Shown here piece after piece: positions 8,010 through 17,638 of a DNA stretch of 64,000 nucleotides (positions are counted from its first letter, which is position 1; the number at the start of each line of letters is the position of its first letter). Both the position numbers and the translations under genes were made by a program. This stretch comes from an uncultured Bacteroidia bacterium (GTDB lineage Bacteria > Bacteroidota > Bacteroidia > Bacteroidales > Prolixibacteraceae). The notes under the pieces are model-generated. The model was not told where the DNA came from and did not search any database. It worked only from the letters and a program-made list of their open reading frames with translations. The stretch is taken from positions 24,776 through 88,775 of the forward strand of contig CAIUAN010000006.1 in the NCBI GenBank assembly GCA_903897145.1. The letters run 5' to 3'.

Positions 8010-9835
8010 TCTCCGTGCTCGATATTCATGGTGGATATTAGATCTGAATTTATCATTGCATCTTCAAAATGCTGTCTGTTTGAAGCAATTTTCCCCTTCA
8101 GATATTTCTCGATAATTAAACTCGCAATAGGAGCCGCATACTTAGCTCCCCAGACACCATTCTCAATATAGACAGCAATTGCAATCTTAGGGTTGATTTT
8201 GGGTGAGAAGGCCACAAAAGCAGAGTGAGCCTCGCCATGTGGATTTTGGATCGTTCCTGTCTTTCCACAGACGGTTAAGCTATCTAATTTTGCCGTTGTG
8301 CGACCAGTTCCTTTTTCAACCACCTGCTCCATTCCGTCCACAATCATTTCGTAGTTTGAAGCACCTGCTGCAAAAACATGTTTCTCGAAATGTAAGGTGT
8401 CTAAAGCTACATTGTTTTGCTGAATACCTCTAACCAAATGTGGGGAAATATAATAGCCTCTGTTCGCGATCAGTGATACCATATTTGACAGCTGCAGTGG
8501 TGTTACCAAAAGCTCCCCTTGTCCAATCGATAAAGATCTTATGGTTAATGAGTTCCATCCTCCTGCGCCATAGTATTTGTTGTAATAGGCTACGGATGGG
8601 ACACTGCCTGAAGTTTCAGAAAATAGATCACCTCCAATTTTCTTACCTAAACCCATTTCTAAAAGTGATTTTCTAAATGCATCAAGTCCATCGGCTGGCG
8701 TTGCATAGTGGTTGATTTCCGATTTAAAAGATTGCCAGAAGAATGAGTTGCATGATTCACGAATGGCTGAGATAAGTGGTAACGGCGTTTCGTGGTTATG
8801 GGTACATTTGATTGGAGAGGATCCTTTTCCTGCGCACGAATAACGTACACTTTGCAATAATCCATCCTGCAGTCCAATTAAAGCATTGGCAAGTTTAAAT
8901 GTAGAGCCAGGAGGATATGAGGATGTAATAGCTCTGTTTAACATCGGTTTATATGGATCACTTAGCAGTTTAGCATAGTTTTTCGAACGCTCCCTTCCAA
9001 CAAATAACCCTGGGTCAAATGAAGGTGAGCTAGCTAGCACTAAGATCTCACCGGTACTTGGTTCAATAGCGACTATACTGCCTACTTTCCCAGATAGCAA
9101 CCGCTCGCCATAGGCTTGAAGATCGGCATTTAAAGTTGAGACTAGATTTTTTCCTATGACAGCAGCGGTATCTAATCGGCCATTTTCAAACGAACCTTTT
9201 ACAATTTGATGCACATCGACCATTTTGTAAGAGATCCCTTTGACGCCTCTTAATTGATCTTCATAGGCTCTTTCAATACCACTTCGTCCGATGTAATCCC
9301 CATTTTCATAGTATGGATTTCCATCGATAATCTTTTGGTCTACCTCCCCAACATAGCCAAGTACATGCGCTGCAATTTTTGACGGATATTGTCTTAAGGT
9401 ACGGGCTTGTATGAAAAATCCAGGATATTTGAAAAGTTGTTCTTGCAAGACAGCATACATCTGAGAAGAGAGCTGCTTGATGATTGGAAAAGGTTTGAAT
9501 CTTGAATAGCTTTTGGCTTTATTGATCTCATTGATTAACTCTGATTTATCTACTCCAACTAAATGGCAAAAAGAAAGCGTATCAAAAGATTTTAATTCTT
9601 TCGGAGTAATTAAAACGTCATAGGCTGCTTGATTATACACCAAAAGTTTCCCATTTCTATCGAATATAACTCCTCTGGCAGGATAATTTATTTCTCGTCG
9701 TAACACATTGCTAGCAGCCGATATTTTATAGGATGAATCTATAACTTGAATATAGAATAGGCGGATCACAATAATGAGCGATACGAGCGAGAATAAGCCT
9801 ATGATCAGATATTTGCGTTTGCTGAATAGATCCAC
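8006..9835 (-). CDS. mrdA: Penicillin-binding protein 2
   Basis: A class B PBP, the transpeptidase partner of RodA in lateral wall growth. One N-terminal membrane span (about residues 11-30) is followed by the dimerisation domain, which contains YPARGVIFDRNGKLLVYN. The transpeptidase domain has the active-site SxxK in PPGSTFKLAN, the SxN motif as SCN in RESCNSFFW, and the KTG triad in VCGKTGT. At 609 residues it is of normal size. It lies 14 bases after mreD and overlaps rodA by 4 bases in the same operon. The gene is intact and all three catalytic motifs are present. Confidence 0.95.
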   Translation of the reverse strand: MDLFSKRKYLIIGLFSLVSLIIVIRLFYIQVIDSSYKISAASNVLRREINYPARGVIFDRNGKLLVYNQAAYDVLITPKELKSFDTLSFCHLVGVDKSELINEINKAKSYSRFKPFPIIKQLSSQMYAVLQEQLFKYPGFFIQARTLRQYPSKIAAHVLGYVGEVDQKIIDGNPYYENGDYIGRSGIERAYEDQLRGVKGISYKMVDVHQIVKGSFENGRLDTAAVIGKNLVSTLNADLQAYGERLLSGKVGSIVAIEPSTGEILVLASSPSFDPGLFVGRERSKNYAKLLSDPYKPMLNRAITSSYPPGSTFKLANALIGLQDGLLQSVRYSCAGKGSSPIKCTHNHETPLPLISAIRESCNSFFWQSFKSEINHYATPADGLDAFRKSLLEMGLGKKIGGDLFSETSGSVPSVAYYNKYYGAGGWNSLTIRSLSIGQGELLVTPLQLSNMVSLIANRGYYISPHLVRGIQQNNVALDTLHFEKHVFAAGASNYEMIVDGMEQVVEKGTGRTTAKLDSLTVCGKTGTIQNPHGEAHSAFVAFSPKINPKIAIAVYIENGVWGAKYAAPIASLIIEKYLKGKIASNRQHFEDAMINSDLISTMNIEHGD

Positions 9836-9849
9836 TTTTAGAAATTAGG

Positions 9850-10356
9850 CTAGCGTCTGAAAATTAAAAATTGACTTAAGACAATTAATATCACCGAAAG
9901 TGCTGAGCTTAATATGATTCGAAGTAGGGTGATGAAAAAGCCGTCGAATGTAAATGCTTCAAGGAAAAAAAGGAAGAAGTGGTGAATAACCACTAAGATG
10001 CTGACATAAGTGGCAAACCAATGAAAACCCATATTACCCACCCTCGGCGTTGAAAATGATTCTAAGGTCTCGCGTGTCGTAATTAATTTAAGAATGAGGG
10101 GTCTTGCGAATCCTATTAAGAGTGTTGCTGAGGCATGCACTCCAGGTGTATTTGTAAATAAATCCATGGTCAGACCTAAGGTTACAGCTAAAATTAGCAT
10201 GAGCGCTTTAGGTATATCAAATGGAAGCAGAACAATAAATAAAATATAGATATACGGCGAAAGGACTTTTGCAATAACGATATTGTTAAATAGTAATACC
10301 TGCAATAGCACAGATACTGCAAAAATCAGCACATATTTTAATTGACTAATTACCAT
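9850..10356 (-). CDS. mreD: Rod-shape-determining protein MreD
   Basis: A small hydrophobic protein (168 residues, about five membrane spans) of the elongasome. I start it at the ATG at 10356 (MVISQLKYVL). The open frame runs further upstream to a TTG inside mreC, but that would add a hydrophilic stretch unlike MreD. With this start it overlaps the mreC end by 11 bases. Sequence identity within the MreD family is always low, so position between mreC and mrdA carries much of the weight, together with PLILKLITTRETLESFSTPRVG-like polar loop and membrane pattern. Confidence 0.88.
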   Translation of the reverse strand: MVISQLKYVLIFAVSVLLQVLLFNNIVIAKVLSPYIYILFIVLLPFDIPKALMLILAVTLGLTMDLFTNTPGVHASATLLIGFARPLILKLITTRETLESFSTPRVGNMGFHWFATYVSILVVIHHFFLFFLEAFTFDGFFITLLRIILSSALSVILIVLSQFLIFRR

Positions 10357-11209
10357 ATTTATTTTGCGATTCCAATTGTTTGATCTCGTTAAGTTGTTTG
10401 TTCTCAATCAGTCCAACTACGACTAAGTTTTTAAAATCAGCAGCTAGCATAACCTCGATTTTATAAAAGTTACTACCTGTTCCGATTGAGAAATCTGAAA
10501 CTGTTCCAATGGTTAATCCTTCAGGAAAGCTAGATGAATAGCCCGTTGTGACCACCGTGTCGCCATTTTGAACCGGCACATGATAAGGCATCTCGTTTAG
10601 TTGTACTCTTCGATAGTCTTTCCCATTCCAGGACAAGGAACCAAAATAGTCATTTCTTTTGATTTTGGCGCTAATCTTCCATTTACTATTTAAAAGCGAG
10701 ATAACGGTGCTGAAGTTTTCAGAGACATTAGTCACCAAGCCAACTACCTGGCCATTCGCAATCACCCCCATGTCTGGCTTGACGCCATCTTTACGTCCTT
10801 TGTTAAGGGTGATAAAATTGTGTTGCTGATTAATTGAGTTGTTGATAACTCGCGCAGTGGTAAAACGGAATAGTGCTTTCTGAACCGAATCTTTTGCAAT
10901 TCGCGGGAGATAAATCGAATCAGCGGCTTTGTAATTGCCATGACTAGATTTGATCAATAGTTGATTTAAGGCTGTTCGTAAAATGGCATTTTCTTCAGCC
11001 ATCCGAATGTTTACAGGTCTAATCTCAAAGATCTGAGTATACGATGAAAATTTATCGAACAAGGTGCCGCTGAAAAAATTACTCGAGTCAAAAAAGGTAG
11101 CTCGTTGGTAGCTATTGTAGGTAACTACCATGGTTAACGTTAGTGTTTGCAGTAAAACAAACAAAAAGATAACGTGATACCTGTAAAGAAGCTTGAATAA
11201 GTTTTTCAT
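10346..11209 (-). CDS. mreC: Rod-shape-determining protein MreC
   Basis: A 287-residue inner-membrane protein with one N-terminal span (about residues 9-29), a helical segment near 60-90 and a periplasmic beta domain. Family marks are the segment ITLNKGRKDGVKPDMGVIANGQVVG and the later GDTVVTTGYSSSFPEGLTIGTV. MreC organises the elongation machinery around PBP2 and RodA. I use the ATG at 11209; a TTG at 11215 would only add two residues. It follows mreB by about 40 bases and overlaps mreD. Confidence 0.95.
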   Translation of the reverse strand: MKNLFKLLYRYHVIFLFVLLQTLTLTMVVTYNSYQRATFFDSSNFFSGTLFDKFSSYTQIFEIRPVNIRMAEENAILRTALNQLLIKSSHGNYKAADSIYLPRIAKDSVQKALFRFTTARVINNSINQQHNFITLNKGRKDGVKPDMGVIANGQVVGLVTNVSENFSTVISLLNSKWKISAKIKRNDYFGSLSWNGKDYRRVQLNEMPYHVPVQNGDTVVTTGYSSSFPEGLTIGTVSDFSIGTGSNFYKIEVMLAADFKNLVVVGLIENKQLNEIKQLESQNKYGN

Positions 11210-11250
11210 GGGCAAATTTTCAAATTACTTTGTCCGTCCTATTCGCTTGA

Positions 11251-12273
11251 TTAACGCAATAAAAATGCAAATTTTTCCACATTTTTAAGTGCGACTCCTG
11301 TACCACGTGCAACAGCCCTCAAAGGATCATCCGCAATATGAAATGGTATATTTATTTTATCGAAAAGTCGTTTGTCTAATCCACGAAGAAGTGCACCTCC
11401 TCCAGCAAGCCATATACCTCTTGTTACGATATCTGCATAAAGTTCAGGAGGTGTTTGTTCTAAGGCGCTAATGATAGCAGTCTCTATTTTTGAGATTGAT
11501 TTGTCTAAACTGTGTGCAATCTCTTGATACGAAACTGGCACTTCAATAGGTAAAGCTGTCATCTGATTAGGACCACGAACGATATAATCAGCTGGTGGAT
11601 CTTCAAGTTCAGATAGTGCCGATCCAACATTGATCTTAATGTCTTCTGCGGTGCGCTCTCCGATTTTGATGTTATGTTGATGACGCATGTACTCTAGGAT
11701 ATCTGCTGTAAGATCATCGCCTGCAATACGAATTGATTTATTCGTTACGATACCACCTAGCGAGATAACCGCGATTTCCGTTGTTCCTCCACCAATATCA
11801 ACAACCATGTTTCCTTCTGGAGCTTCCACATCAAGTCCGATACCAATTGCCGCAGCCATCGGCTCGTAAATCATGTAAACATCTCTGCCACCAGCATGTT
11901 CTGAGGAGTCACGTACCGCTCTGATCTCAACCTCGGTTGAGCCTGAAGGGATACAGATAACCATCTTAAGGGCAGGAGAGAAGAATCGTTTCTTTGGATT
12001 GATCATCTTGATCATTCCGCGAATCATCTGTTCTGCCGCATTAAAGTCTGCAATTACGCCATCTTGCAATGGACGAATAGTCTTTAAATTAGCATGTGTT
12101 TTTCCTTGCATTTGACGAGCTTTCTCGCCAATGGCAACTAATTTGTCGGTCTTCATATCTATGGTAACCACTGACGGCTCATCTACCACAACTTTACCGT
12201 TGTGAATGATGATCGTGTTTGCGGTTCCAAGATCGATAGCTATTTCTTGAGTCAGAAAAGTAAATAAACCCAT
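11251..12273 (-). CDS. mreB: Rod-shape-determining actin-like protein MreB
   Basis: A bacterial actin that forms membrane-bound filaments and guides cell-wall elongation. The 340-residue sequence has the phosphate-1 motif DLGTANTIIIH, the phosphate-2 motif VVDIGGGTTEIAVISLGGIV and the adenosine motif GIWLAGGGALLRGLD. The N-terminal MGLFTFLTQEIAIDLG supplies the short hydrophobic membrane-contact region. It comes 32 bases after purH on the same strand, and no terminator is visible in between. It is therefore probably transcribed from the purH promoter, at least in part. Confidence 0.97.
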   Translation of the reverse strand: MGLFTFLTQEIAIDLGTANTIIIHNGKVVVDEPSVVTIDMKTDKLVAIGEKARQMQGKTHANLKTIRPLQDGVIADFNAAEQMIRGMIKMINPKKRFFSPALKMVICIPSGSTEVEIRAVRDSSEHAGGRDVYMIYEPMAAAIGIGLDVEAPEGNMVVDIGGGTTEIAVISLGGIVTNKSIRIAGDDLTADILEYMRHQHNIKIGERTAEDIKINVGSALSELEDPPADYIVRGPNQMTALPIEVPVSYQEIAHSLDKSISKIETAIISALEQTPPELYADIVTRGIWLAGGGALLRGLDKRLFDKINIPFHIADDPLRAVARGTGVALKNVEKFAFLLR

Positions 12274-12305
12274 AGTAAGATCTTTATATCTAGATTTTTA
12301 TATTA

Positions 12306-13829
12306 TTAATGTTTAAAATGTCTGAATCCGGTAACCACCATCGACATGTGATGACTGTCGCAGAATTCAACTGATAATTTGTCACGAATAGAACCTCCAG
12401 GTTGAATAACCGATTTAATCCCTTCGTTGTTCGCTATCTCAACGCAATCAGGAAAAGGGAAAAATGCATCTGAAGCCATAACGGCTCCATTGAGATCAAA
12501 ACCAAAAGACTTTGCTTTCTCAATCGCTTGTCTTAACGCATCAACACGAGATGTTTGTCCAACACCACTTGCTAATAGCTGATTTCCCTTTGCTAGTACA
12601 ATAGTATTCGATTTTGACTGTTTAACCAAACGATTTGCAAATAATAAATCATTTATAATTTGATTGTCTGGTTTGATCTGCGTAACTGCTTGAAGATCTT
12701 CAGCAGATTCTCTTTTTAAATCCCTATTTTGAAGAATCACCCCATTTAATACACTTCGATAGTTAACATTGGGCAAATCGATGTTTTTTCGGATCAAAAT
12801 AATCAGGTTTTTCTTCGATTTTAGGTATTCCAAAGCCTCTTCGGAGTAAGAAGGAGCAATGATCACTTCGAAGAAAATTTTTGCTGCTTCTTCTGCTGTT
12901 GCAAGGTCTATCTCGCCATTTGTGACAAATATTCCGCCATAAGCAGAGACTGGGTCTCCCGCTAATGCTGCTAAATAGGAGTCGTATACAGTATCTCTTG
13001 AAGCGCAACCACACGCATTGTTATGTTTCAGAATCGCAAATGTTGTGGTAGTAAACTCGTCAATTAAATTTACAGCAGCGTCTAAATCGAGTAAGTTGTT
13101 GTATGAGATCTCTTTGCCTGCTAGTTGGTCGAACATAGCCTCGAAGTTTCCAAAGAATACCCCTTGTTGGTGAGGGTTTTCGCCGTAACGAAGGTGTTTC
13201 GAAGTGTCGAAGCTTTGACGGAATTGATCCGGCCATGTGCCCGCGAAGTAGTTGTATATAGCTGAATCATAATGTGATGAAGTGGCAAAAGCTTCGCTTG
13301 CATATTTTCTGCGATCGGCTAATGAGGTAACTCCTTCACCTGTATTCAACAGATTGAACAGCGATCCATATTGTGTTTGATTGGCGATGATGACCACATC
13401 GTTGAAGTTTTTAGCTGCTCCTCGGATCAGTGAAATGCCACCAATATCAATCTTTTCAATTATTTCTGCATCAGATGCTCCCGAGGCAACAGTCGCCTCA
13501 AAAGGGTATAAATCAACGATCACTAAATCAATTTCTGGAATATCATACTGAGCTAATTGGGCTAAGTCACCTTCGTTTTCACGACGAGCTAAAATTCCTC
13601 CAAAAACCTTAGGATGTAATGTTTTCACCCTTCCACCTAAAATAGATGGATACGTAGTTAGCTCTTCTACAGCTGTTACGTTAATGTTTAAACTTTCAAT
13701 GAAATCTTTTGTTCCCCCAGTGGAATAAAATTTAACCCCTAGCTGGTTCAGTTTGACGACGATCTCATCCAAGCCATCTTTATGATATACAGATATTAAA
13801 GCCGATTTAATTTTCTTTAATTCACTCAT
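12306..13829 (-). CDS. purH: Bifunctional AICAR transformylase / IMP cyclohydrolase
   Basis: PurH catalyses the last two steps of IMP synthesis. The N-terminal MGS-like cyclohydrolase domain (about residues 1-190) starts KKIKSALISVYHKDGLDEIV and contains STGGTKDFIE and the segment TLHPKVFGGIL. The C-terminal transformylase domain has LRYGENPHQQG and KHNNACGCAS, the usual lysine-histidine catalytic loop with alanine where many species have proline. It ends VVTGFRHFKH. I start at the ATG at 13829 (MSELKK), as the frame upstream adds a non-family stretch. It heads the operon that continues into mreB. Confidence 0.96.
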   Translation of the reverse strand: MSELKKIKSALISVYHKDGLDEIVVKLNQLGVKFYSTGGTKDFIESLNINVTAVEELTTYPSILGGRVKTLHPKVFGGILARRENEGDLAQLAQYDIPEIDLVIVDLYPFEATVASGASDAEIIEKIDIGGISLIRGAAKNFNDVVIIANQTQYGSLFNLLNTGEGVTSLADRRKYASEAFATSSHYDSAIYNYFAGTWPDQFRQSFDTSKHLRYGENPHQQGVFFGNFEAMFDQLAGKEISYNNLLDLDAAVNLIDEFTTTTFAILKHNNACGCASRDTVYDSYLAALAGDPVSAYGGIFVTNGEIDLATAEEAAKIFFEVIIAPSYSEEALEYLKSKKNLIILIRKNIDLPNVNYRSVLNGVILQNRDLKRESAEDLQAVTQIKPDNQIINDLLFANRLVKQSKSNTIVLAKGNQLLASGVGQTSRVDALRQAIEKAKSFGFDLNGAVMASDAFFPFPDCVEIANNEGIKSVIQPGGSIRDKLSVEFCDSHHMSMVVTGFRHFKH

Positions 13830-13853
13830 TCTTATATTCTTAATAATTTTATG

Positions 13854-13861
13854 CAAATTTA
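13854..13861 (-). promoter_or_regulatory. Putative -7 box of the purH-mre operon
   Basis: On the minus strand this reads TAAATTTG, a match to TAnnTTTG, followed by C. It lies about 25 bases before the chosen purH ATG. A transcript from here would start after the alternative upstream start codon, which supports the shorter purH. Confidence 0.45.
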
Positions 13862-13985
13862 ATAAAAACCTTTAGTTTTTCTTGTTTTTTTCGATGTTGA
13901 ATTGGACTTTTTTTAAGAATTTTCTATTTTTCTCGAACTAAAATGGAAGAATTTCATACTTTTAGATAGTAATTCGATAAAGGCT

Positions 13986-15236
13986 ATGCTTCTAGTTCGT
14001 TTAATCTTCGAAAGTTTAAGGTTTGCATACCGCTCTTTGGTTGTAAATAGACTTCGAACTTTCCTTTCTTTGTTAGGGATTACGATTGGGATATTTTGTA
14101 TTATTTCGGTCTTCACAGTGATCGACTCTCTTGAAAATACCATCCGATCAAGTATGTCTAATCTTGGAAGTAATGTCATTTATGTTCAGAAATGGCCCTG
14201 GTCACCGCCTCCTGGTGAGTCTGAATACCCCTGGTGGAAGTACCTTAATCGACCAGTTCCGACCCTTGATGAGACAAATGAAGTTTTGCGTCGTTCTACA
14301 TTAGCGCAATATGCGGTGTATAACTTTGGATTCAGTAGAACACTTAAAAGTGGAAATAACAAAGCTGAGAATGTTGAGATTATTGGTTCTTCCAATGGTT
14401 TGATAGAAACATGGAACTTGAAATTGTTGAGCGGTCGACCCTTGAAAGAAGAAGAGTTTAATTCAGGAGCAAGTAGCGTAATGCTTGGTGCAACAATTGC
14501 TGATCAACTTTTCCCAAATCGATCAGCAGTCGGAAACCAACTTAAAATACAGGGATTTACAGTGAACGTCCTGGGCGTTTTTGAGAAAATGGGTGACGAT
14601 GTTTTTGGAACTAGCATGGATAATCGAGTGTTAATACCTGCTCGATTAGCGGCGCGAATGGTTGACCCTCGTAGTGACTTAGGACAAAGTATCATCGTGA
14701 AAGGGAAACCGGATGTTCCAGCTAGTCGATTATCGGATGAACTTGCTGGGGTGATGCGCGCGATAAGACGAATAAAGCCTGCGGCCGAAAATAATTTTGC
14801 ACTGAACGAAGTTAGCTTGATCTCTGGTCAACTCGATAGCGTATTCAAAGTTTTTAATATCGCAGGTTGGATCATTGGTGGATTTGCAATTCTTGTTGGA
14901 GGGTTTGGGATTGCAAATATTATGTTTGTCTCAGTTAAAGAACGGACTAAAATTATCGGATTGCAAAAGGCACTTGGGGCTAAAAGTAAATTTATCTTAC
15001 TTGAGTTTCTTTTTGAAGCGATTGTGCTATCAATTATAGGTGGGGCGATCGGTCTGATGATTATCTATGGCTTGACTTTTGTAGTTAGCAAGACCTTTGA
15101 TTTCAATCTTGCCTTGTCGATGGGGAATGTAATTACAGGCTTGTCAATCAGTGTGGTAATCGGACTTATTGCAGGTGTCGTTCCGGCTAGAACAGCCGCG
15201 CGCTTGGATCCTGTTGAGGCGATGAATAGAGTGTAG
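13986..15236 (+). CDS. MacB-type ABC transporter permease
   Basis: A 416-residue permease of the MacB/FtsX type VII family. It has one N-terminal span (about residues 20-43), a large periplasmic MacB core domain (about 45-280) and a C-terminal FtsX domain with three spans. The FtsX domain contains the typical VKERTKIIGLQKALGAKSKFIL and ends VVPARTAARLDPVEAMN. Such permeases work with a separate ATPase in lipoprotein trafficking, cell division or drug/peptide efflux. No ATPase gene is next to it, so the partner must be encoded elsewhere. It is divergent from purH and converges with rsmA. Confidence 0.88.
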   Translation: MLLVRLIFESLRFAYRSLVVNRLRTFLSLLGITIGIFCIISVFTVIDSLENTIRSSMSNLGSNVIYVQKWPWSPPPGESEYPWWKYLNRPVPTLDETNEVLRRSTLAQYAVYNFGFSRTLKSGNNKAENVEIIGSSNGLIETWNLKLLSGRPLKEEEFNSGASSVMLGATIADQLFPNRSAVGNQLKIQGFTVNVLGVFEKMGDDVFGTSMDNRVLIPARLAARMVDPRSDLGQSIIVKGKPDVPASRLSDELAGVMRAIRRIKPAAENNFALNEVSLISGQLDSVFKVFNIAGWIIGGFAILVGGFGIANIMFVSVKERTKIIGLQKALGAKSKFILLEFLFEAIVLSIIGGAIGLMIIYGLTFVVSKTFDFNLALSMGNVITGLSISVVIGLIAGVVPARTAARLDPVEAMNRV

Positions 15237-15275
15237 GGATTCCCCTGGAATGTAAATCAGTTGAAAGAACCTGAC

Positions 15276-16076
15276 TTACTCTTTTTTTTCCAAATCTAAC
15301 CCGATTAATTTCTCGATGTTATTGGTTAAATCAATAAATTCTTCAACCGATAACTGTTCGGGTCTTCTAGTTAGAAGCACGGCATCAAGTTCCTCAATGC
15401 GTGGAGAAAATCCTCTGATGCTGTTTCGAAGCATCTTGCGACGTTGGTTAAAAGCTTGTTTTACAACCTTGAAAAAGAGCTTCTCATTACACCCAAGTTC
15501 TGTTCTATCGTTTGCAGTAAGTCGTATGACGGCTGATTGAACTTTTGGAGGAGGCTCGAAGACGTGCGGTGGAACATCTATAAGATACTCGATATCGTAC
15601 CAAGCTTGAAGGAATACACTTAAGATCCCATAGACCTTAGAACCTGGTCCAGAAGCAATTCGTTTGGCGACCTCTTTTTGAAGCATACACACCACTTCGG
15701 GAATTAACAATCTATTCTCAAGAACTTTAAAAAATATCTGAGATGAGATGTTGTAGGGTAGGTTTCCAATGATTGCAAACGGGGTGTCAGAAACCTCTTT
15801 TGAAATGTCGATCTGAAGAAAATCACCCGTGATAATTCGATCCTTTAACTGAGGAAAATGTTGATTTAAATAGTCAACAGACTCAAGGTCAATCTCAATA
15901 ACAGATGTTTCATAGGCGCTGTTTTCCAAAAGAAAATTCGTTAGAACACCCATTCCTGGACCAATTTCCAAAACCTTGGTAAGATTTGTCGCCTTTAGTG
16001 AATCGACAATCTCTTTGGCTATATTTTTATCGGTTAGGAAGTGTTGTCCTAGACTTTTCTTTGGCTTTACTAACAT
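15276..16076 (-). CDS. rsmA: 16S rRNA dimethyladenosine transferase RsmA (KsgA)
   Basis: RsmA dimethylates two adjacent adenines in the 3' terminal hairpin of 16S rRNA during small-subunit assembly. The start MLVKPKKSLGQHFLTDKNIA is the family N-terminus, so I prefer the ATG at 16076 over an in-frame ATG at 16094 that would add MNLKVS. The SAM-binding motif is VLEIGPGMGVLTNFLL and the catalytic motif is NLPYNISSQIFF. The C-terminal domain carries FNQRRKMLRNS. Length is normal. It stands alone between two permease genes, with no sign of an operon. Confidence 0.95.
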   Translation of the reverse strand: MLVKPKKSLGQHFLTDKNIAKEIVDSLKATNLTKVLEIGPGMGVLTNFLLENSAYETSVIEIDLESVDYLNQHFPQLKDRIITGDFLQIDISKEVSDTPFAIIGNLPYNISSQIFFKVLENRLLIPEVVCMLQKEVAKRIASGPGSKVYGILSVFLQAWYDIEYLIDVPPHVFEPPPKVQSAVIRLTANDRTELGCNEKLFFKVVKQAFNQRRKMLRNSIRGFSPRIEELDAVLLTRRPEQLSVEEFIDLTNNIEKLIGLDLEKKE

Positions 16077-16290
16077 GCTTACTTTTAGATTCATTTTTGG
16101 ATGAGCTATAAATCTGTGTCTTTGAAATTATTACTCATCGGGGTCAAAAATACAAAATTGTTAGCTGTTTTAATCAGCGGTTGTAAAATGCTCGTAGACA
16201 AGTCGCGCGATCAATAGCCTTTCGCTGATTATTCAACGAAGTAATTTTCCAAACCTAAAAAACGTTATTTTTACCACAAATGCATTTCAC

Positions 16291-17553
16291 GTGTCTCAGC
16301 TAAACATAGAACTATTTATTGCGCGTCGGATTTTTAGATCTCAGAAAACTTCCCGTAGGTTTTCCGAGTCTATTGTTTCATTTGCTGTTTTTGGAATAGC
16401 TTTTGGACTTTTTGTGATGCTTTTGTCTATTGCCGTTGTGACCGGATTTAAGAAGGAGATACGCAATAAGGTTATCGGTTTTGGTTCTCATATTCAGTTG
16501 GTTAATTTTGATTCTAACGCTTCTTATGAGACGGTTCCAGTTTTGAAGCATCAACCTTGGTTGTCGTCAGTAAGTCAATTGCCAGGCGTGAAAAATATCC
16601 AGGTATTTGCCACCAAGCCTGGGATTATAAAAACTGCAGATGAGATTCATGGCATTGTGGTTAAGGGTGTTGGAGCTGATTTCGACTGGTCGTTTTTTAA
16701 AGAAAATTTGGTAGAAGGATCGGTCTTTACCGTTTCTGACTCGGTAAGATCGGATGATGTTTTGATATCCAAGCAGGTGGCTATGTTGCTTAAATTAAAA
16801 GTTGGAGATCCACTGTACACCTATTTTCTCAATGAGGAAAGTAAGGAGCAGAAGATGCGAAAGTTTAAGATTTCCGGTATTTTCAGTACTAGTTTAGAAG
16901 AATTTGATCGCCTCTTTGTGTTGGCTGATATTGGTCAGGTACAAAAACTAAATAACTGGACTTCAGATCAAGTGAGTGGATTTGAGATTTCAATCTCTGA
17001 TTTCAGTCAGCTAGCTTCGTTAACTCAGCAAGTGCGTCGAATAACCGTGAAATATTCGAAAGACGATGAGGCTGTCATTCGTCCTGTTGCCATCACCTCC
17101 AAATATCCTCAGATTTTTGATTGGCTCAATCTGCTGGATATGAATGTTTGGGTGATCCTTGGATTGATTATTCTTGTTGCCGGATTTAATATGGTAAGTG
17201 GTTTGCTCATTCTAATGCTAGAAAGAACGACAATGATCGGCGTTTTGAAAGCTTTGGGTGCGCCTAATTGGAGCATTCGTAAGGTCTTTATCTATATCTC
17301 CACATTTCTTATTCTTCGTGGTATGTTGTGGGGTAATCTCGCTGCATTTGCCTTTTTTCTTATTCAGAAACAATTTGGTTTGTTTACCCTCGATCCGACA
17401 GCTTATTATTTGAATACGGTCCCTATTAACGTTGAAATTTTTCCAATTGTTTTGCTTAATCTAGGGACTATTTTCGTTACGTTGTTGATGTTATTGGTCC
17501 CATCTTGGTATGTGACAAAGATTGATCCAGACAAGGCAATCCGCTTTGATTAG
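16291..17553 (+). CDS. LolC/LolE-type ABC transporter permease
   Basis: A 420-residue permease of the lipoprotein-releasing (LolCE) group in the FtsX superfamily. The N-terminus with IELFIARRIF and the first span (about residues 25-48) followed by TGFKKEIRNKVIGFGSHIQLVN are typical of LolC/E. The periplasmic domain spans about 50-270, and three C-terminal spans carry LERTTMIGVLKALGAPNWSIRKVF. The start is GTG, fixed by the family N-terminus. No lolD ATPase is adjacent. Function in moving lipoproteins from the inner membrane is inferred from family. Confidence 0.9.
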   Translation: MSQLNIELFIARRIFRSQKTSRRFSESIVSFAVFGIAFGLFVMLLSIAVVTGFKKEIRNKVIGFGSHIQLVNFDSNASYETVPVLKHQPWLSSVSQLPGVKNIQVFATKPGIIKTADEIHGIVVKGVGADFDWSFFKENLVEGSVFTVSDSVRSDDVLISKQVAMLLKLKVGDPLYTYFLNEESKEQKMRKFKISGIFSTSLEEFDRLFVLADIGQVQKLNNWTSDQVSGFEISISDFSQLASLTQQVRRITVKYSKDDEAVIRPVAITSKYPQIFDWLNLLDMNVWVILGLIILVAGFNMVSGLLILMLERTTMIGVLKALGAPNWSIRKVFIYISTFLILRGMLWGNLAAFAFFLIQKQFGLFTLDPTAYYLNTVPINVEIFPIVLLNLGTIFVTLLMLLVPSWYVTKIDPDKAIRFD

Positions 17554-17617
17554 CTCACTGACACCATTTTTTACCTAAAAATATTTGCAGCGTGTCATTA
17601 GATATGCTGATTTTTTA

Positions 17618-17625
17618 TACTTTTG
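17618..17625 (+). promoter_or_regulatory. Putative -7 box of tRNA-Arg
   Basis: TACTTTTG matches TAnnTTTG and sits 13 bases before the tRNA 5' end. The surrounding TATACTTTTGCAC is the same sequence as that found before the tRNA-Ser gene on the other strand at 25720-25734, which supports a real promoter. Confidence 0.6.
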
Positions 17626-17638
17626 CACCACTTTAAAA

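Noticed and set aside
13913..14179. 88-codon minus-strand frame antisense to the MacB-type permease start
   Set aside because: It overlaps the start of a well-supported gene and has no recognisable domain.
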